Notes: generated from the letters alone by a model not told the origin. Shown: positions 32,135 to 41,252, counted from the first letter of the stretch. The stretch is DNA of 64,000 nucleotides from Trichomonas vaginalis G3 (GCF_026262505.1 NC_067208.1:8627962-8691961), one strand, 5' to 3'. Made by a program: numbers and translations.

Positions 32135-33416
32135 GCATTTCTATACCATGCGTAAACTGTCATGTAAGGTGGCATGTAGTCTTTACTTTGTCCCGTTGTT
32201 TGCGTATATCCTGAAACGCGATGTGTATGGTTCCTCCTACCTCAGTGTTACTCCAGTAACAATTTATAGCAAACTTAACGTCCTCTTTAACATCATATCC
32301 TTTACCTTTTGTCATTCCTGACCAATCCCAAAATCTATGCTATGCAAACCTGCTTGAGATGTACTTAAATCTATGTAGTGACTGTGTGCAGGTAAATTTG
32401 CACCTGAAATCGTTTTACTCCCACCTGTTTCCTTTGAAGAGTTTGCACAATACAAAAACCTGTCGACTATTTGAGTCCAAGTTCCAAAACAAGTAACTAC
32501 TTCTGGTCTGGTAGAGTTTCATTGACGTGTAATAGAACCTATAGGAATATACTGTTTGAAGTATTTCTGTCTTTAACGTTTGAAGCTCTGTTTTGTCAGC
32601 TTTTTTAACTAACTCATCGTTAACATATGTTTTGTCAGCTTTTTTATCTAACTCATCGTTAACATATGTTTTGTCAGCTTTTTTATCATATAAATCTTGA
32701 GCAGTGAATTTAACTTTGTTTTCATCCTCCATGACATAGACATTTCTACATCTAATGTATCTCATCGTCGTTATGTCTTCATCCGATGTTAAACCTTGTG
32801 GAAAGTTAGGAGGTTTCCAATTTAATACATCCCCACCAGTTCCATCAGGTTCTTCAACCGTTCCTGCAATATTTTCTATACCAACAGTTGCGAAGAAATC
32901 GTGTGTATGTCCAACGTCACTTTTCTTGTTTAAGGTTTCTTGTAAGTTTGTAATATTTGCAATGGTATGTGTATGAGTCTTTTTAGAATATTCGTTTTCA
33001 GCTCTTGTCACTTCACTTGACATTTTATTGTCAACATATGTTTTGTCCGCTAGTTCAGGATGAGTATGTTCTTTCGTTGCATATGTTGCATCTGCTCTGT
33101 CATGTTCTTCTTGAACTTTTTCAATGACATACTCTTTGTCAGCTTTGTTGTCAACATCTGCTTTCAAAAGAAGTTCATCTATAGGTTTCTCGTTTAAAGT
33201 TCCTTTTGTTGGATTTATACAAACAGTATGGTTCTTATTGTCTTGAAATAGAAACTCGTCTGTCATTGGGTTTATCGTCAGTTTTAAGTTTCCTTCTTTC
33301 AATGACTCAGATATCTTAGAATAGTTTGAAAAGTTTGTTGTGTTCTTATTTAGAGCTTGCAAAATGAGTTGTCGGTTGTGTTGTATTTCTCTCATAGACG
33401 CTGTTTCTTTCGACAT
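32135..33416 (-). pseudogene. Maverick 1 phage-like tail-fibre protein region (fossil)
   Basis: Minus-strand region beginning MSKETASMREIQHNRQ. It has repeats of the KADKTYVNDEL type, several His-Thr-His strips (KEHTHPEL, KKTHTHTIANI, VGHTHDFF) and the KADKTELQTLKTEILQT segment that precedes the collar-like C-terminal domain. The pattern is that of phage tail fibre and collar proteins, trimeric and metal-binding through His strips. A cousin occurs in element 2 at 62858-63878. Broken near the C-terminal part. Confidence 0.65.
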
Positions 33417-33434
33417 TTTTATTCTAGATAAAAT

Positions 33435-34283
33435 ATGCTTTCAATAGAAAAAGAAAATTCAAGAGTTGCTACAACTAAACCATTAGATGAACTTTTTACT
33501 AACGTAGGTCAAAAGTTTGAGACAGAGACCGTAAAGCATGAAGGCTATCGTTTTGACTACCCATTGAGATGGTTAAGAGACCCATCCGTCACAAAAGCTA
33601 TTGGCTTTCGTAGAATGAAGTTCATTTCAGAAGCCATACATGGTTTCCCATTTACGGTCGGTTTTGAAGTTCGATACTATAACAAAGAGAAACGTACGTA
33701 TGAGAAATTTGAACAGGGAAAACTTTTACAAGTTAGTTTGCTTGTAAACTTAGAAACAACTCTTCAAGCTTTTCAAGAAAAAATAAACGATATCTATCTC
33801 GAATATGCAAAACAGTACAACATTGACGAAGGAGAGTACCATCTCGATATTATATATGACAGGAAAAATGCAACTGTTAAAATCAATAGAATAGAAGACC
33901 TTGGAGAAGACGTTTATATTTCTACAAAATATAACAACTTGGCATGGTATAGATTTTTGAGGATGTTAAATCAGCCTGCAGAATATCCAGTACACCCGAA
34001 CTTTTATGAAGTCGAAAACCCTAATGGAACATATGAAAATGTTTTCGACTCAGATGCTATTATAGTTCATGCTTCATTTTCTGGTGCACAAAACTCTTTT
34101 TTATGCTTGGCAAATGACTTTTACGAAAAACCTACAAAGCTATACGAACCACCAAGTGGAAGTATTTCAGACTTTCAAGTATGGTTTACTACAGATGGAA
34201 GAAAGAGAATAATTCCATTATACCACGCGTTTTACTTAGAACTTAGTTTCATATACAACTACTATCGAACGGTAAAAATATGA
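33435..34283 (+). CDS. Maverick 1 protein, 282 aa, possibly virion-associated
   Basis: Open frame starting MLSIEKENSRVATTKPLD. It is beta-rich, with GFPFTVGFEVRYYNKEKRTY in the centre and SISDFQVWFTTDGRKRIIP near the end. The position between the fibre gene and the amphipathic protein gene suggests a virion protein; a fibre-linked or jelly-roll fold is conceivable but not shown. It diverges from the fibre gene across 18 bp. Confidence 0.55.
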   Translation: MLSIEKENSRVATTKPLDELFTNVGQKFETETVKHEGYRFDYPLRWLRDPSVTKAIGFRRMKFISEAIHGFPFTVGFEVRYYNKEKRTYEKFEQGKLLQVSLLVNLETTLQAFQEKINDIYLEYAKQYNIDEGEYHLDIIYDRKNATVKINRIEDLGEDVYISTKYNNLAWYRFLRMLNQPAEYPVHPNFYEVENPNGTYENVFDSDAIIVHASFSGAQNSFLCLANDFYEKPTKLYEPPSGSISDFQVWFTTDGRKRIIPLYHAFYLELSFIYNYYRTVKI

Positions 34284-34287
34284 TTTT

Positions 34288-34530
34288 TTAATACGGTTGA
34301 GGTGTTGGATTTGGTTGCCAACTAGACTGTGGTGCAGGTTCAGGCTGTTGTATAACAGGAGCTTGCTCTTCTGGTTCAGGGTCTTTAGGTATAATACCAA
34401 CGAACTGACCTACTCTTTTGCCAATATTTTTGACTCCGTTCCAAATTCCTCTTCCTACGGTTTTTATTCCATTCCATATACCTCTTCCAACATTTCGAAA
34501 GAAGTTTCCTATTCTTCCAAAGAAACCCAT
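34288..34530 (-). CDS. Maverick 1 amphipathic peptide-like protein, 80 aa
   Basis: MGFFGRIGNFFRNVGRGIW followed by two repeats of the NGIKTVGRGIW/NGVKNIGKRVG type: a cationic amphipathic helix design. The tail is Pro/Gln-rich. It resembles membrane-active virion peptides (adenovirus pVI or pX type) and the 30758-31159 product. The role is inferred from composition only. Confidence 0.55.
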   Translation of the reverse strand: MGFFGRIGNFFRNVGRGIWNGIKTVGRGIWNGVKNIGKRVGQFVGIIPKDPEPEEQAPVIQQPEPAPQSSWQPNPTPQPY

Positions 34531-34548
34531 TTTACTATATGTAAAAAT

Positions 34549-34911
34549 CTAATGTCCACCTAGTCTCTTACGTTTCCTTCTGAGTTCCATAGCATTCTTT
34601 AACTGGAGCTCATACATTCTATTTCTCCTCTGGTAGAAAACATACTCTGGGTCAACTCCTGTGTTCGCGTCATCTGCATAGAGTTGTTTATATCCCACTT
34701 CGGGGTTTGTATAAAACTCTTTCCATCTCATATTTGCATACCATGGTGGCAAACCTAAAGCAGCGTCATTTGACATGGCAGTTTGCATTTGTACATCTGT
34801 TGGCACTTGACCATAGTTTGCCATTGCAGTTTGTATTCTAACTTCATTTGGAATATTCTCTGGGTTTGGTTGTCCAGGTTGCTGTGCATTCGCTAAGTTC
34901 TGTGCGTCCAT
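34549..34911 (-). CDS. Maverick 1 protein of unknown function, 120 aa
   Basis: MDAQNLANAQQPGQPNPEN, then two imperfect repeats (QTAMANYGQVPTDVQMQTAMS), a Trp/Tyr-rich centre (LPPWYANMRWKEFYTNPEV) and a basic C-terminus (LRRKRKRLGGH). The GG-type basic end could be a processing or DNA-binding tail. No family. Confidence 0.5.
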   Translation of the reverse strand: MDAQNLANAQQPGQPNPENIPNEVRIQTAMANYGQVPTDVQMQTAMSNDAALGLPPWYANMRWKEFYTNPEVGYKQLYADDANTGVDPEYVFYQRRNRMYELQLKNAMELRRKRKRLGGH

Positions 34912-34934
34912 TTAATATTAGATAAAAATATCTC

Positions 34935-35066
34935 TTACGAGTACATATGCTGAACATTTGCAGGCATTGGTTCATCTTCATATTCTCTATATCTTTCTGC
35001 CACGTCAAATAAGTAAATGACACAATGGAAAAAACCTAAAACAAGTAGTCCTATTTCAAACCACAT
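34935..35066 (-). CDS. Maverick 1 tiny membrane protein, 43 aa
   Basis: MWFEIGLLVLGFFHCVIYLF forms one membrane segment, followed by a charged tail ending HMYS. It overlaps the end of the methyltransferase gene by 16 bp on the same strand. Small size, but well-formed. Confidence 0.45.
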   Translation of the reverse strand: MWFEIGLLVLGFFHCVIYLFDVAERYREYEDEPMPANVQHMYS

Positions 35067-35870
35067 TTACTTACTAGTAAAATTTCTTTGTTATGACACT
35101 TTCTCCGGTTTATAGGACCTCTCTCATATTCTATCTTATCGTATCTAAACTCATAGTCATGTATGTCCTCTAACCATCTCATGACACTTTCCAAACCACT
35201 TTTATCGGATGTAAAGTAAAAGCATGGATGGTTATGTAAAACGTCTAAAGTTTCTAAAGAGTCTCTCAAAGTCCAGTCTACTTGGTATTGAAAATCCCAT
35301 GTGTTATAGAACGGCGGGTCCACTATAAAGAAAACATTTTCCTTGTCTTTATATTTTTCATACAACTCTGTCCAATGACATCTCACAAACTCTATACCCT
35401 CAATATATTTTTCTATGTCCTCTTTGAAAACATTTGTATAGTTAAGATATAAAACTTTTGACATAAGTGTTTCAATGTCATGAACTCTTATAGCACCACT
35501 ATATAATAGTCTAGCAGATATACTATCCCAGTCTATATATTCTGCTTTTTTCAAAACCTCTCTGACAGTATTTTTCTTATCTAATGGTATACGTTCCATC
35601 TTACCTATAGGTATCTTTTCTTTCAACTCACTCAATATTTTATTTGTGTCTGGTATATGTTTGAGACGGTTCATATAGTTGTCGAAGTCATTGCATATAA
35701 TCTTTGAGTCAGGAAATACAGTATGGCACAAATGGGATATATAGAAACTTCCACCGAACAAATCTACAAATGTTAGACCATTCGGTAGTTTCTTAAGTTC
35801 TCTCAATAGAATATCTTTACATCTACTCTTATTTCCAAAGAAGGGTAACGGTGGTTTTGTGAAATTCATT
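35051..35870 (-). CDS. Maverick 1 D12-class adenine-N6 DNA methyltransferase
   Basis: Open frame of about 272 codons from the ATG at 35870 (MNFTKPPLPFFGNKSRCKD). Motif X is FFGNKSR, motif I is TFVDLFGGSFYIS (AdoMet binding) and motif IV is FFIVDPPFYNTWDF (a DPPF form of DPPY). Size and motif order fit the Dam/D12 class, usually 250-300 aa. It would transfer methyl groups to adenine N6. Adenine methylation is reported in Trichomonas vaginalis, with Maverick-derived enzymes as candidate writers. It is the last gene before the right terminal repeat. Confidence 0.85.
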
Positions 35871-35970
35871 TTATATTTAATAAAAATGTTTTTTCCCTGA
35901 AAAGTGACAGAAAAGTGACAAAACATGAAAACATATATATTTTGTGAAAAGCTCCTGGAAGACCCGTATA

Positions 35971-36036
35971 TAAAAACTTCATTTTATACTAACATCTTCG
36001 GGGCTAGAGGGCACGAAGTGCCTGGAAGCCCCACTA

Positions 36037-36067
<31 letters not shown>
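35971..36067 (-). repeat. Maverick 1 right terminal inverted repeat with long T run
   Basis: Mirror of the left end: CATCTTCGGGGCTAGAGGGC, GAAGTGCCTGGAAGCCCC, then a run of about 30 T ending at the AGACCAA duplication. The left end has only about 8-12 A at the matching place. The inner hairpin differs in sequence from the left end but is still paired. Confidence 0.85.
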
Positions 36068-36070
<3 letters not shown>

Positions 36071-36362
36071 CCAATCAAATCTTAATATTAGTAAATGTAT
36101 TTTCCTAGAAAACAAAGCAAAATATACATTTTATGCTCATAGTGGTCGTATTATAGTTAAACACTGCACTGGAATTTTGTCTAAAGGTGAAGCCGATGGT
36201 TCTGTTAATACAGATGAAATGGTTACAGATTCATTTAAACTTACATTTGAATTTCTTTCATTAGGTAAATGTGAAGCAGAACATCCATTTTTATTCAAAA
36301 ATCCATTGATTGATGACGAAAATGACGCATATTATCGACATTTGGTTTATAAAAGAAGATGA
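36068..36362 (+). pseudogene. Beta-helix family copy E, 3' part
   Basis: Begins with the second AGACCAA copy and continues the family pattern: LNISKCIFLENKAKYTF, IVKHCTGIL, KLTFEFLSLGKCEAEHPF and a basic end with TGA at 36360-36362. The matching 5' part is 10292-10996. Confidence 0.8.
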
Positions 36363-36421
36363 GCTAAATTAAATATTAAATTTTTAAATTTAAGGTAAAA
36401 ATGCAGATAAATATGATTTTA

Positions 36422-36565
36422 AGTCTTTGTTCCTCATCTGAGGTACAAATTCATTGTATCGACCTCAGATGAGGAACAAAGACTGCAATCAGATGTTGAT
36501 TGTCGACAAAAGACTCGGAAGATTGTAACAAACAATCTTTTAAGTCTTTATTCCTCATCTGAGGT
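36422..36565. repeat. Perfect 23-bp hairpin plus a third half-copy
   Basis: AGTCTTTGTTCCTCATCTGA with three more bases at 36422-36444 is followed after 17 bp by its exact reverse complement (36462-36484). A third copy with one mismatch sits at 36543-36565. It lies exactly at the truncated 5' edge of copy F, so it is probably the remnant of a foldback element. Confidence 0.75.
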
Positions 36566-36568
36566 ACA

Positions 36569-37231
36569 ATACCTCAACAAGTACAAGCTGAAAATAAAAA
36601 TTTCGTAAATTTAAGTACTCTCTATCAATGCGGACATGATTACACTGGATATGCCAGTATATATCATTCATATGGAGATAAAACTCTAATTTCTACAAAC
36701 ATCACTAATACGAAATGTAATGAAAATTCAGGTTGTAATATTGCTTTAAATCCAATTAATATTAGGTTTTGTTGTTTCATTTCTAATGATAATAGTGAAT
36801 CAGGCATAGCTTGCTTGAATATTGGTGATACACCTGATTCATTTATCAAAAATTCAATTTTCAAAAACAATTCATGTATAAGTGATGATTCAAGAGGTGG
36901 TATTATTACTTACTCAGTATCACCTCAAATAACTCTTACTGTTTCAGAATGTGTTTTCTTAGAAAATATAGCAAAAAATACTTTTTTTGCATATAGTGGT
37001 ATTATTAAAGTTATTCACTGCACTGGAGTTAATATAACTTCAGGTGGTAATAATGGTTATATTGACACAGATGGAATGGCTACAAATTCATTTAAACTTA
37101 CACTTGAACTTCTTTCATTAGGTAAATGTGAAGCAGAAAATCCGTTTTCATTAGAAAGTATTTCATTTCCAAATCCAAAAATCGATGAATTTGACATATT
37201 TCATCTAAATCTAAAACGATATAGAAGATGA
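36569..37231 (+). pseudogene. Beta-helix family copy F, lacking the N-terminal third
   Basis: Open from about 36569 in the family frame: NKNFVNLSTLYQCGHDY, CCFISNDN, SIFKNNSC, TLTVSECVFLENIAKN, KLTLELLSLGKCEAENPF, HLNLKRYRR and TGA. The first about 110 codons (DIWE to DRFCAIKC) are missing and the hairpin repeat at 36422-36565 replaces them. There is no usable start at the break apart from internal Met codons. Confidence 0.7.
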
Positions 37232-37556
37232 TAATTTTACTATACATGTAGTTTTTATTCATTTGTTTAAAGTAAAAACCTGCGATAATATAGTGATATC
37301 GACCTTTTTTTAAGAAGACTTATTCTCTGCCTTTTTATTGAGTGAATGAAATTATAGAAATTCTTTTATTATTAATAGAAGAAAGAAATGAAATTTCAGA
37401 GTGGCTTGTTGACAAAGTAATTATCAACATTCATCAGATTAATGCCATGAGTAATTTATGGGAATACTTCGTTGAGATTCACTAATCATTAGAATACAAA
37501 GTTGCCATTTTCTATAATTTGTAATAAATTAAAAAATATTTAAAAATTAAACAGTT

Positions 37557-38020
37557 TTAGTCAGAGTCTTCTGATGTAAGAGAAAAACCTTCAAGCTGAC
37601 TTGCTGACACAATAAGGTAGGTAAAAATAATCGCTGCTAAAACTACCGTTCGTAACACTCTCAATTTTGAATTGTTACGGGCGGGAGCACCTGTGAAATT
37701 TGCCGATTTCAAAATAAAGAAACTTTACGTGTTGTAAACTGTTTACATTTGTAAACACTTTACAACACGTAAAGTCCTCAAATTTGAGAGTGTTAATGTC
37801 AAAATTTCGTGTTACGAGTGATTTTACCTACCTTAATATTCAACTTTAATCAGATTAATTTTATGAGTCATTTATTGGAAAAATTAGTTGAAATTTGTTC
37901 TGCATTTGAATTTAAAATTGTCATTATCTATATTTATAAACATTGATAAATAAAACAATTTTAGTCAGAGTCATCGGATGAAAGAGAAGAACCTTCATCA
38001 AATGAACTCCTTGAATCATT
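37557..38020 (-). repeat. Stray copies of the Rad9-like gene's 3' end
   Basis: The last codons and 3' flank of the gene at 38116 recur downstream at about 37557-37612 and 37969-38020, each keeping the shape of the SEGSSLSSDDSD-stop end in part, plus following AT-rich flank (near 37445-37540 and 37858-37960). The copies are diverged. This looks like old tandem duplication of the 3' end; the first copy is cut by the element at 37614. Confidence 0.65.
37614..37834. mobile_element. Foldback MITE (221 bp)
   Basis: The ends AAGGTAGGTAAAA and TTTTACCTACCTT are inverse complements. Inside are nested inverted pairs: AACACTCTCAA/TTGAGAGTGTT, then CTTTACGTGTTGTAAA (37723-37738) with TTTACAACACGTAAAG (37759-37774), and a central GTTTAC/GTAAAC. 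AAT flanks both sides and may be a 3-bp target duplication. No coding capacity. Superfamily not determined. Confidence 0.75.
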
Positions 38021-38115
38021 ATTGGAAAAATTAGTTGAAAATTTGTTATTCCAATAGAACTAACTTTGTAATAAAATAAAAATAATAATAATAAAAATTA
38101 ATAAATAAAACAATT

Positions 38116-39159
38116 TTAGTCGGAGTCATCAGAAGAAAGAGAAGAACCTTCAGATTGGCTTGCTGACACAGTGATTGTCAATCTCTTTCTTTCCTGTGTG
38201 ATAGGTGAAAATATAGATCCAATCAAGAACTGAGATGAATCAGATTTATCCTGTGAAACTCCAATTGGTGCAGGGAATTTAGGAGGTTCTGGAGGAAACT
38301 GTGCTTTAGGAGGTTGTGGAATTTGTTGTGTGTTTTCATTTGTTTCTTCATTGTTTATGTCATCAGACATTGTTGCAATTGCACTTTCTACTTCAACAGT
38401 GTTGTTTTGGTAATAACTGCGAATAACAACTGGAATGCCTGGAAATGATAAGTATATATCTGATATTTCTGAAAATATCCTATTTACCCGCAAAATGTTG
38501 CGAAAATCTCCAATTGAAAACTCTAAATTTCGGAATTTAGTGTCATTAAGTTCAATATTGCAGTTCTGATTCTGTTTTATGTTCAATGATGAGTCATTCT
38601 TGGACTTTTCTTCATCTTCTGATGAGAAATTGGCGTAAAGTAGTGATTTTTGTGAATTAATTGATAAATTTATGAAATGTACCCTTTTAAATGCGACTTT
38701 GATATCTCCAAAGTATGTATGATTCATACGAAGCTTGGCTACTTGGTATATTGTCGTAGAAAAGTAATCTCCGACGGCGGAAATCGCATCTTGTAAAAAT
38801 AATTCAAAATTGTGTATGATTTTGTTCTGGTCGACCATTTTGAGTAGTAGCATGGTCCTTGTTGTATCTATTTCGAGGTCTAATTGTATGGAATTCGTCA
38901 AATTTTTGGTATTATTTGTAATACTTTTTGCAGTTATCTGGAAAATTACATTTTCTTGGTCGCTAGTGTACTCATATGAGTTGAAGAATTCTGGTTTGAA
39001 GCGGATTACTGGTCTGCAAGTATGGGAAACATTATTTACAAAAATCATGAATTCATCCTTCATTGCGCAGATGACAATGTCTTCGTTAATCCTTCCAAGA
39101 TTCTTAAAAGCACGTAGAAGTATGTTAATCCTCTCTTGGTTCACAGTTGTCGCTTTCAT
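38116..39159 (-). CDS. Rad9-like subunit of the 9-1-1 checkpoint clamp
   Basis: A 347-aa open frame. The first about 270 residues have the two-lobed PCNA-like pattern of Rad9: ILLRAFKNLGRINEDIVI, VIRFKPEFFNSYEY, LFLQDAISAVGDYFS, a second lobe with LEFSIGDFRNILRV, and FPGIPVVIRSYYQN, which matches the conserved end of the Rad9 clamp domain. The tail is Pro-rich (IPQPPKAQFPPEPPKF) and ends in the acidic Ser-rich SEGSSLSSDDSD, the kind of site that checkpoint or CK2 kinases phosphorylate on Rad9 tails. In the nucleus it would clamp damaged DNA with Rad1 and Hus1. It is shorter than animal Rad9. It diverges from the SHIPPO gene across 173 bp. Assignment rests on pattern, not on a search. Confidence 0.65.
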   Translation of the reverse strand: MKATTVNQERINILLRAFKNLGRINEDIVICAMKDEFMIFVNNVSHTCRPVIRFKPEFFNSYEYTSDQENVIFQITAKSITNNTKNLTNSIQLDLEIDTTRTMLLLKMVDQNKIIHNFELFLQDAISAVGDYFSTTIYQVAKLRMNHTYFGDIKVAFKRVHFINLSINSQKSLLYANFSSEDEEKSKNDSSLNIKQNQNCNIELNDTKFRNLEFSIGDFRNILRVNRIFSEISDIYLSFPGIPVVIRSYYQNNTVEVESAIATMSDDINNEETNENTQQIPQPPKAQFPPEPPKFPAPIGVSQDKSDSSQFLIGSIFSPITQERKRLTITVSASQSEGSSLSSDDSD

Positions 39160-39332
39160 TCAGAAAATCTGACTGAGGAACTTCCTCTAATAATTCAAAA
39201 TGTAAATTTTCAGAGTAAAAGTGACTGCTTTGAATTGTCTTAGTTTTAAACTTATTATATAACATAAAAGAAATAAATTTTCCAAAATTGTGATAAAAAT
39301 TTACGTTAATAAATTTATAAAAAAACAGAGGA

Positions 39333-40751
39333 ATGTCTATTACAACACGTTCTGATCGTTTCTTTGATCTCGCGTGTTCAGACACTCCTTCACATGTTGG
39401 TCCAGGTAGTTATGATCTTCCTGGTTCAATTGTTGCAAAAAAAGAAACTCCATATCCGTTTAATTCAACATCAGCACGCGATAGAGAAGTTGTAAATGAT
39501 ACTCCTGGTCCTTCAGATTACTATCCACAAGTTCCTAAACTAAATATAAGTGCAGCCTCTGGTATGAAATCTTCATCCGCAAGAAGTGCTTTTCCTATTT
39601 CAGATACGCCAGCACCAACAGATTATTCAGTCATAGAGAAATGGAAAAATACTAAATATCCAAGTAAAAGACAACCAATGTCTGCTCGTGGAGTTAGAAA
39701 CTCTTTTACAGGAGATAAACAGTTTGAAACAAGTCCTGCCGATAGAGATATTCGATTACCATTCAATAGAGGCGCTAAAATCTCTAATTCTGCTCGTTAC
39801 TCTCCAGCCAAAGATAATTTTCCAGGTCCTGGCTCATATAACGTATCTTCTGGTCTTTTTGATAAGTCATCAGCTTCTCCATCCGCACGCCACAAGTCAG
39901 CAGCGTTTTTATCAAGTTCTGAACGAGATGTTTTTCGTACACCTGATTGGGTATCAGGAGAATGTGGTTTAGGTCCGTCTTCATGGAAATTACCAAATAA
40001 ATCAAATGCTCCTTTTGGTTCTAGAGCTAAAAAGAAAAATTTCTGGGGATCCAATCGTAATCCTGGTCCAGGATCGTATTCAGTTAACGAAAATAGCGAT
40101 TTCAATGCTAGTTCCCCTAAGAATCCTCGAAGAAAGCGTTCTGGCAAAGGAAATGCTGCTTTTGGATCCGGATCAGAACGAAATATTTTCGGAACGCCAA
40201 ATGATGTTCCAGGACCAGGTGCGTACAAGACTGAGAAGAAGAGGAAGATCAAATCCGATAGAAACAAGCCATTTAACCAAAAAAGCGAAAGATTTACGAG
40301 TTCAAAAAAGGATTACGATGCAGAACCAGCTTCTTACGATATTGATTTCGGAGACAAGCTCAGAAGAGAATCCCAAAAAGCCAGACAAAGTGCTGCTTTC
40401 ATGTGTAGTATTGATAGAAATCCTTACAAAGTTACATCAGAAAGTCCCGGAGTTGGCAGTTATTCACCGGAAAGATATGATACAGACAAGCACAAATTAA
40501 AGGTCTGTATTATTGGTTCACAAAGAGAAGATCCACGAAAGATATTTGGCCAGAAAATTGAAGATACTCCTGGACCAGCTCAATACGAGATTCACGAACC
40601 AAAATCATCATCAAAAGGAGTTAGTATAAGACGTGGTAAACGAGCTCATCTTGGAGGAGCAACTGATACTCCTGCTCCTGGTTATTATAACACTGAAGGA
40701 AATATGGTGAAACAATCTTTCAATGTTACGTATTCAATTGCTAAGCTGTGA
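39333..40751 (+). CDS. SHIPPO/PG-repeat (ODF3/CIMAP-like) axonemal protein
   Basis: A 472-aa open frame made of Pro-Gly-rich repeats: VGPGSYDLPG, TPGPSDYYP, FPGPGSYNV, NPGPGSYSV, VPGPGAYKT, SPGVGSYSPE, TPGPAQYEI, TPAPGYYN. These are sperm-tail PG-rich (STPGR, SHIPPO) repeats, spaced about 30-70 residues, with basic linkers containing FGSR/FNQKSERF-type strings. Such proteins line the inside of doublet or other stable microtubules, so a role in the flagella or axostyle/pelta cytoskeleton is likely. No membrane segment. Trichomonads carry several flagella and many such genes. Complete by length and ends, and transcribed away from the Rad9-like gene. Confidence 0.85.
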   Translation: MSITTRSDRFFDLACSDTPSHVGPGSYDLPGSIVAKKETPYPFNSTSARDREVVNDTPGPSDYYPQVPKLNISAASGMKSSSARSAFPISDTPAPTDYSVIEKWKNTKYPSKRQPMSARGVRNSFTGDKQFETSPADRDIRLPFNRGAKISNSARYSPAKDNFPGPGSYNVSSGLFDKSSASPSARHKSAAFLSSSERDVFRTPDWVSGECGLGPSSWKLPNKSNAPFGSRAKKKNFWGSNRNPGPGSYSVNENSDFNASSPKNPRRKRSGKGNAAFGSGSERNIFGTPNDVPGPGAYKTEKKRKIKSDRNKPFNQKSERFTSSKKDYDAEPASYDIDFGDKLRRESQKARQSAAFMCSIDRNPYKVTSESPGVGSYSPERYDTDKHKLKVCIIGSQREDPRKIFGQKIEDTPGPAQYEIHEPKSSSKGVSIRRGKRAHLGGATDTPAPGYYNTEGNMVKQSFNVTYSIAKL

Positions 40752-41252
40752 TTTTATTTGTAATAATAAATGTTTGTATTATGTTTTGAATTAACTTTTT
40801 TAATTTTTTGAGAAATGATTTTCTAAATACTTAAATAAGTAGGAATCTCCTTAATCTATTAAGATTCTTTTGCTAGTGTATCAAAGATCAAAGTGGAGTT
40901 ATCGAATGTTTTGCTTGTTATATGAGTTTTCTCTAAGAAAAAAAGAACATTCGTCGTACTTGATAGTTTAAGAGTGTAAGATTGTGAAATTATCTTATCT
41001 CTATTGTGAATCTAAAGCAAAGGATGAATGCTGATTATCATATTTGAAATAAGATACTTTATGGCCTATGCAAATTTGAGAAAAGTCTCCAATTTTGCAT
41101 TAATGATGGTAGTTGCTCACAATTTTCTCCTATTGGCCAAAAACAAAAGCTGTATAAATGAAATAACTGAAGAGAATTCCATTGAGCACAAAGAAAAAAG
41201 TTTAAAGTTTTAAAATCTCTAATTTATACAGACAAACATGGTAAGTTTTAAT
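40752..41252. other. Intergenic region, no gene seen
   Basis: AT-rich spacer between the convergent 3' ends of the SHIPPO and Myb genes. A 61-codon frame at 41028 has no recognisable content. Confidence 0.6.

Larger units (their letters stand above)
10997..36067. mobile_element. Maverick/Polinton element 1 (about 25 kb, fossil)
   Basis: A complete-length Polinton with a 7-bp target duplication (AGACCAA) and terminal inverted repeats of roughly 75-97 bp. Its parts include a B-family polymerase, integrase, SF3 helicase, packaging ATPase, major capsid protein, fibre protein, adenine methyltransferase and many small genes. It is broken, with roughly two dozen breaks in total, although about fifteen smaller genes look open. 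The ends are still well matched and many genes are open, so the insertion is moderately old at most. It lies within beta-helix copy E. An adenain-like protease, expected for the family, was not recognised. Confidence 0.9.

Noticed and set aside
39797-40267. Minus-strand frame opposite the SHIPPO gene
   Set aside because: Shadow frame; the Pro/Gly codons of the repeats read as Pro/Gly on both strands.
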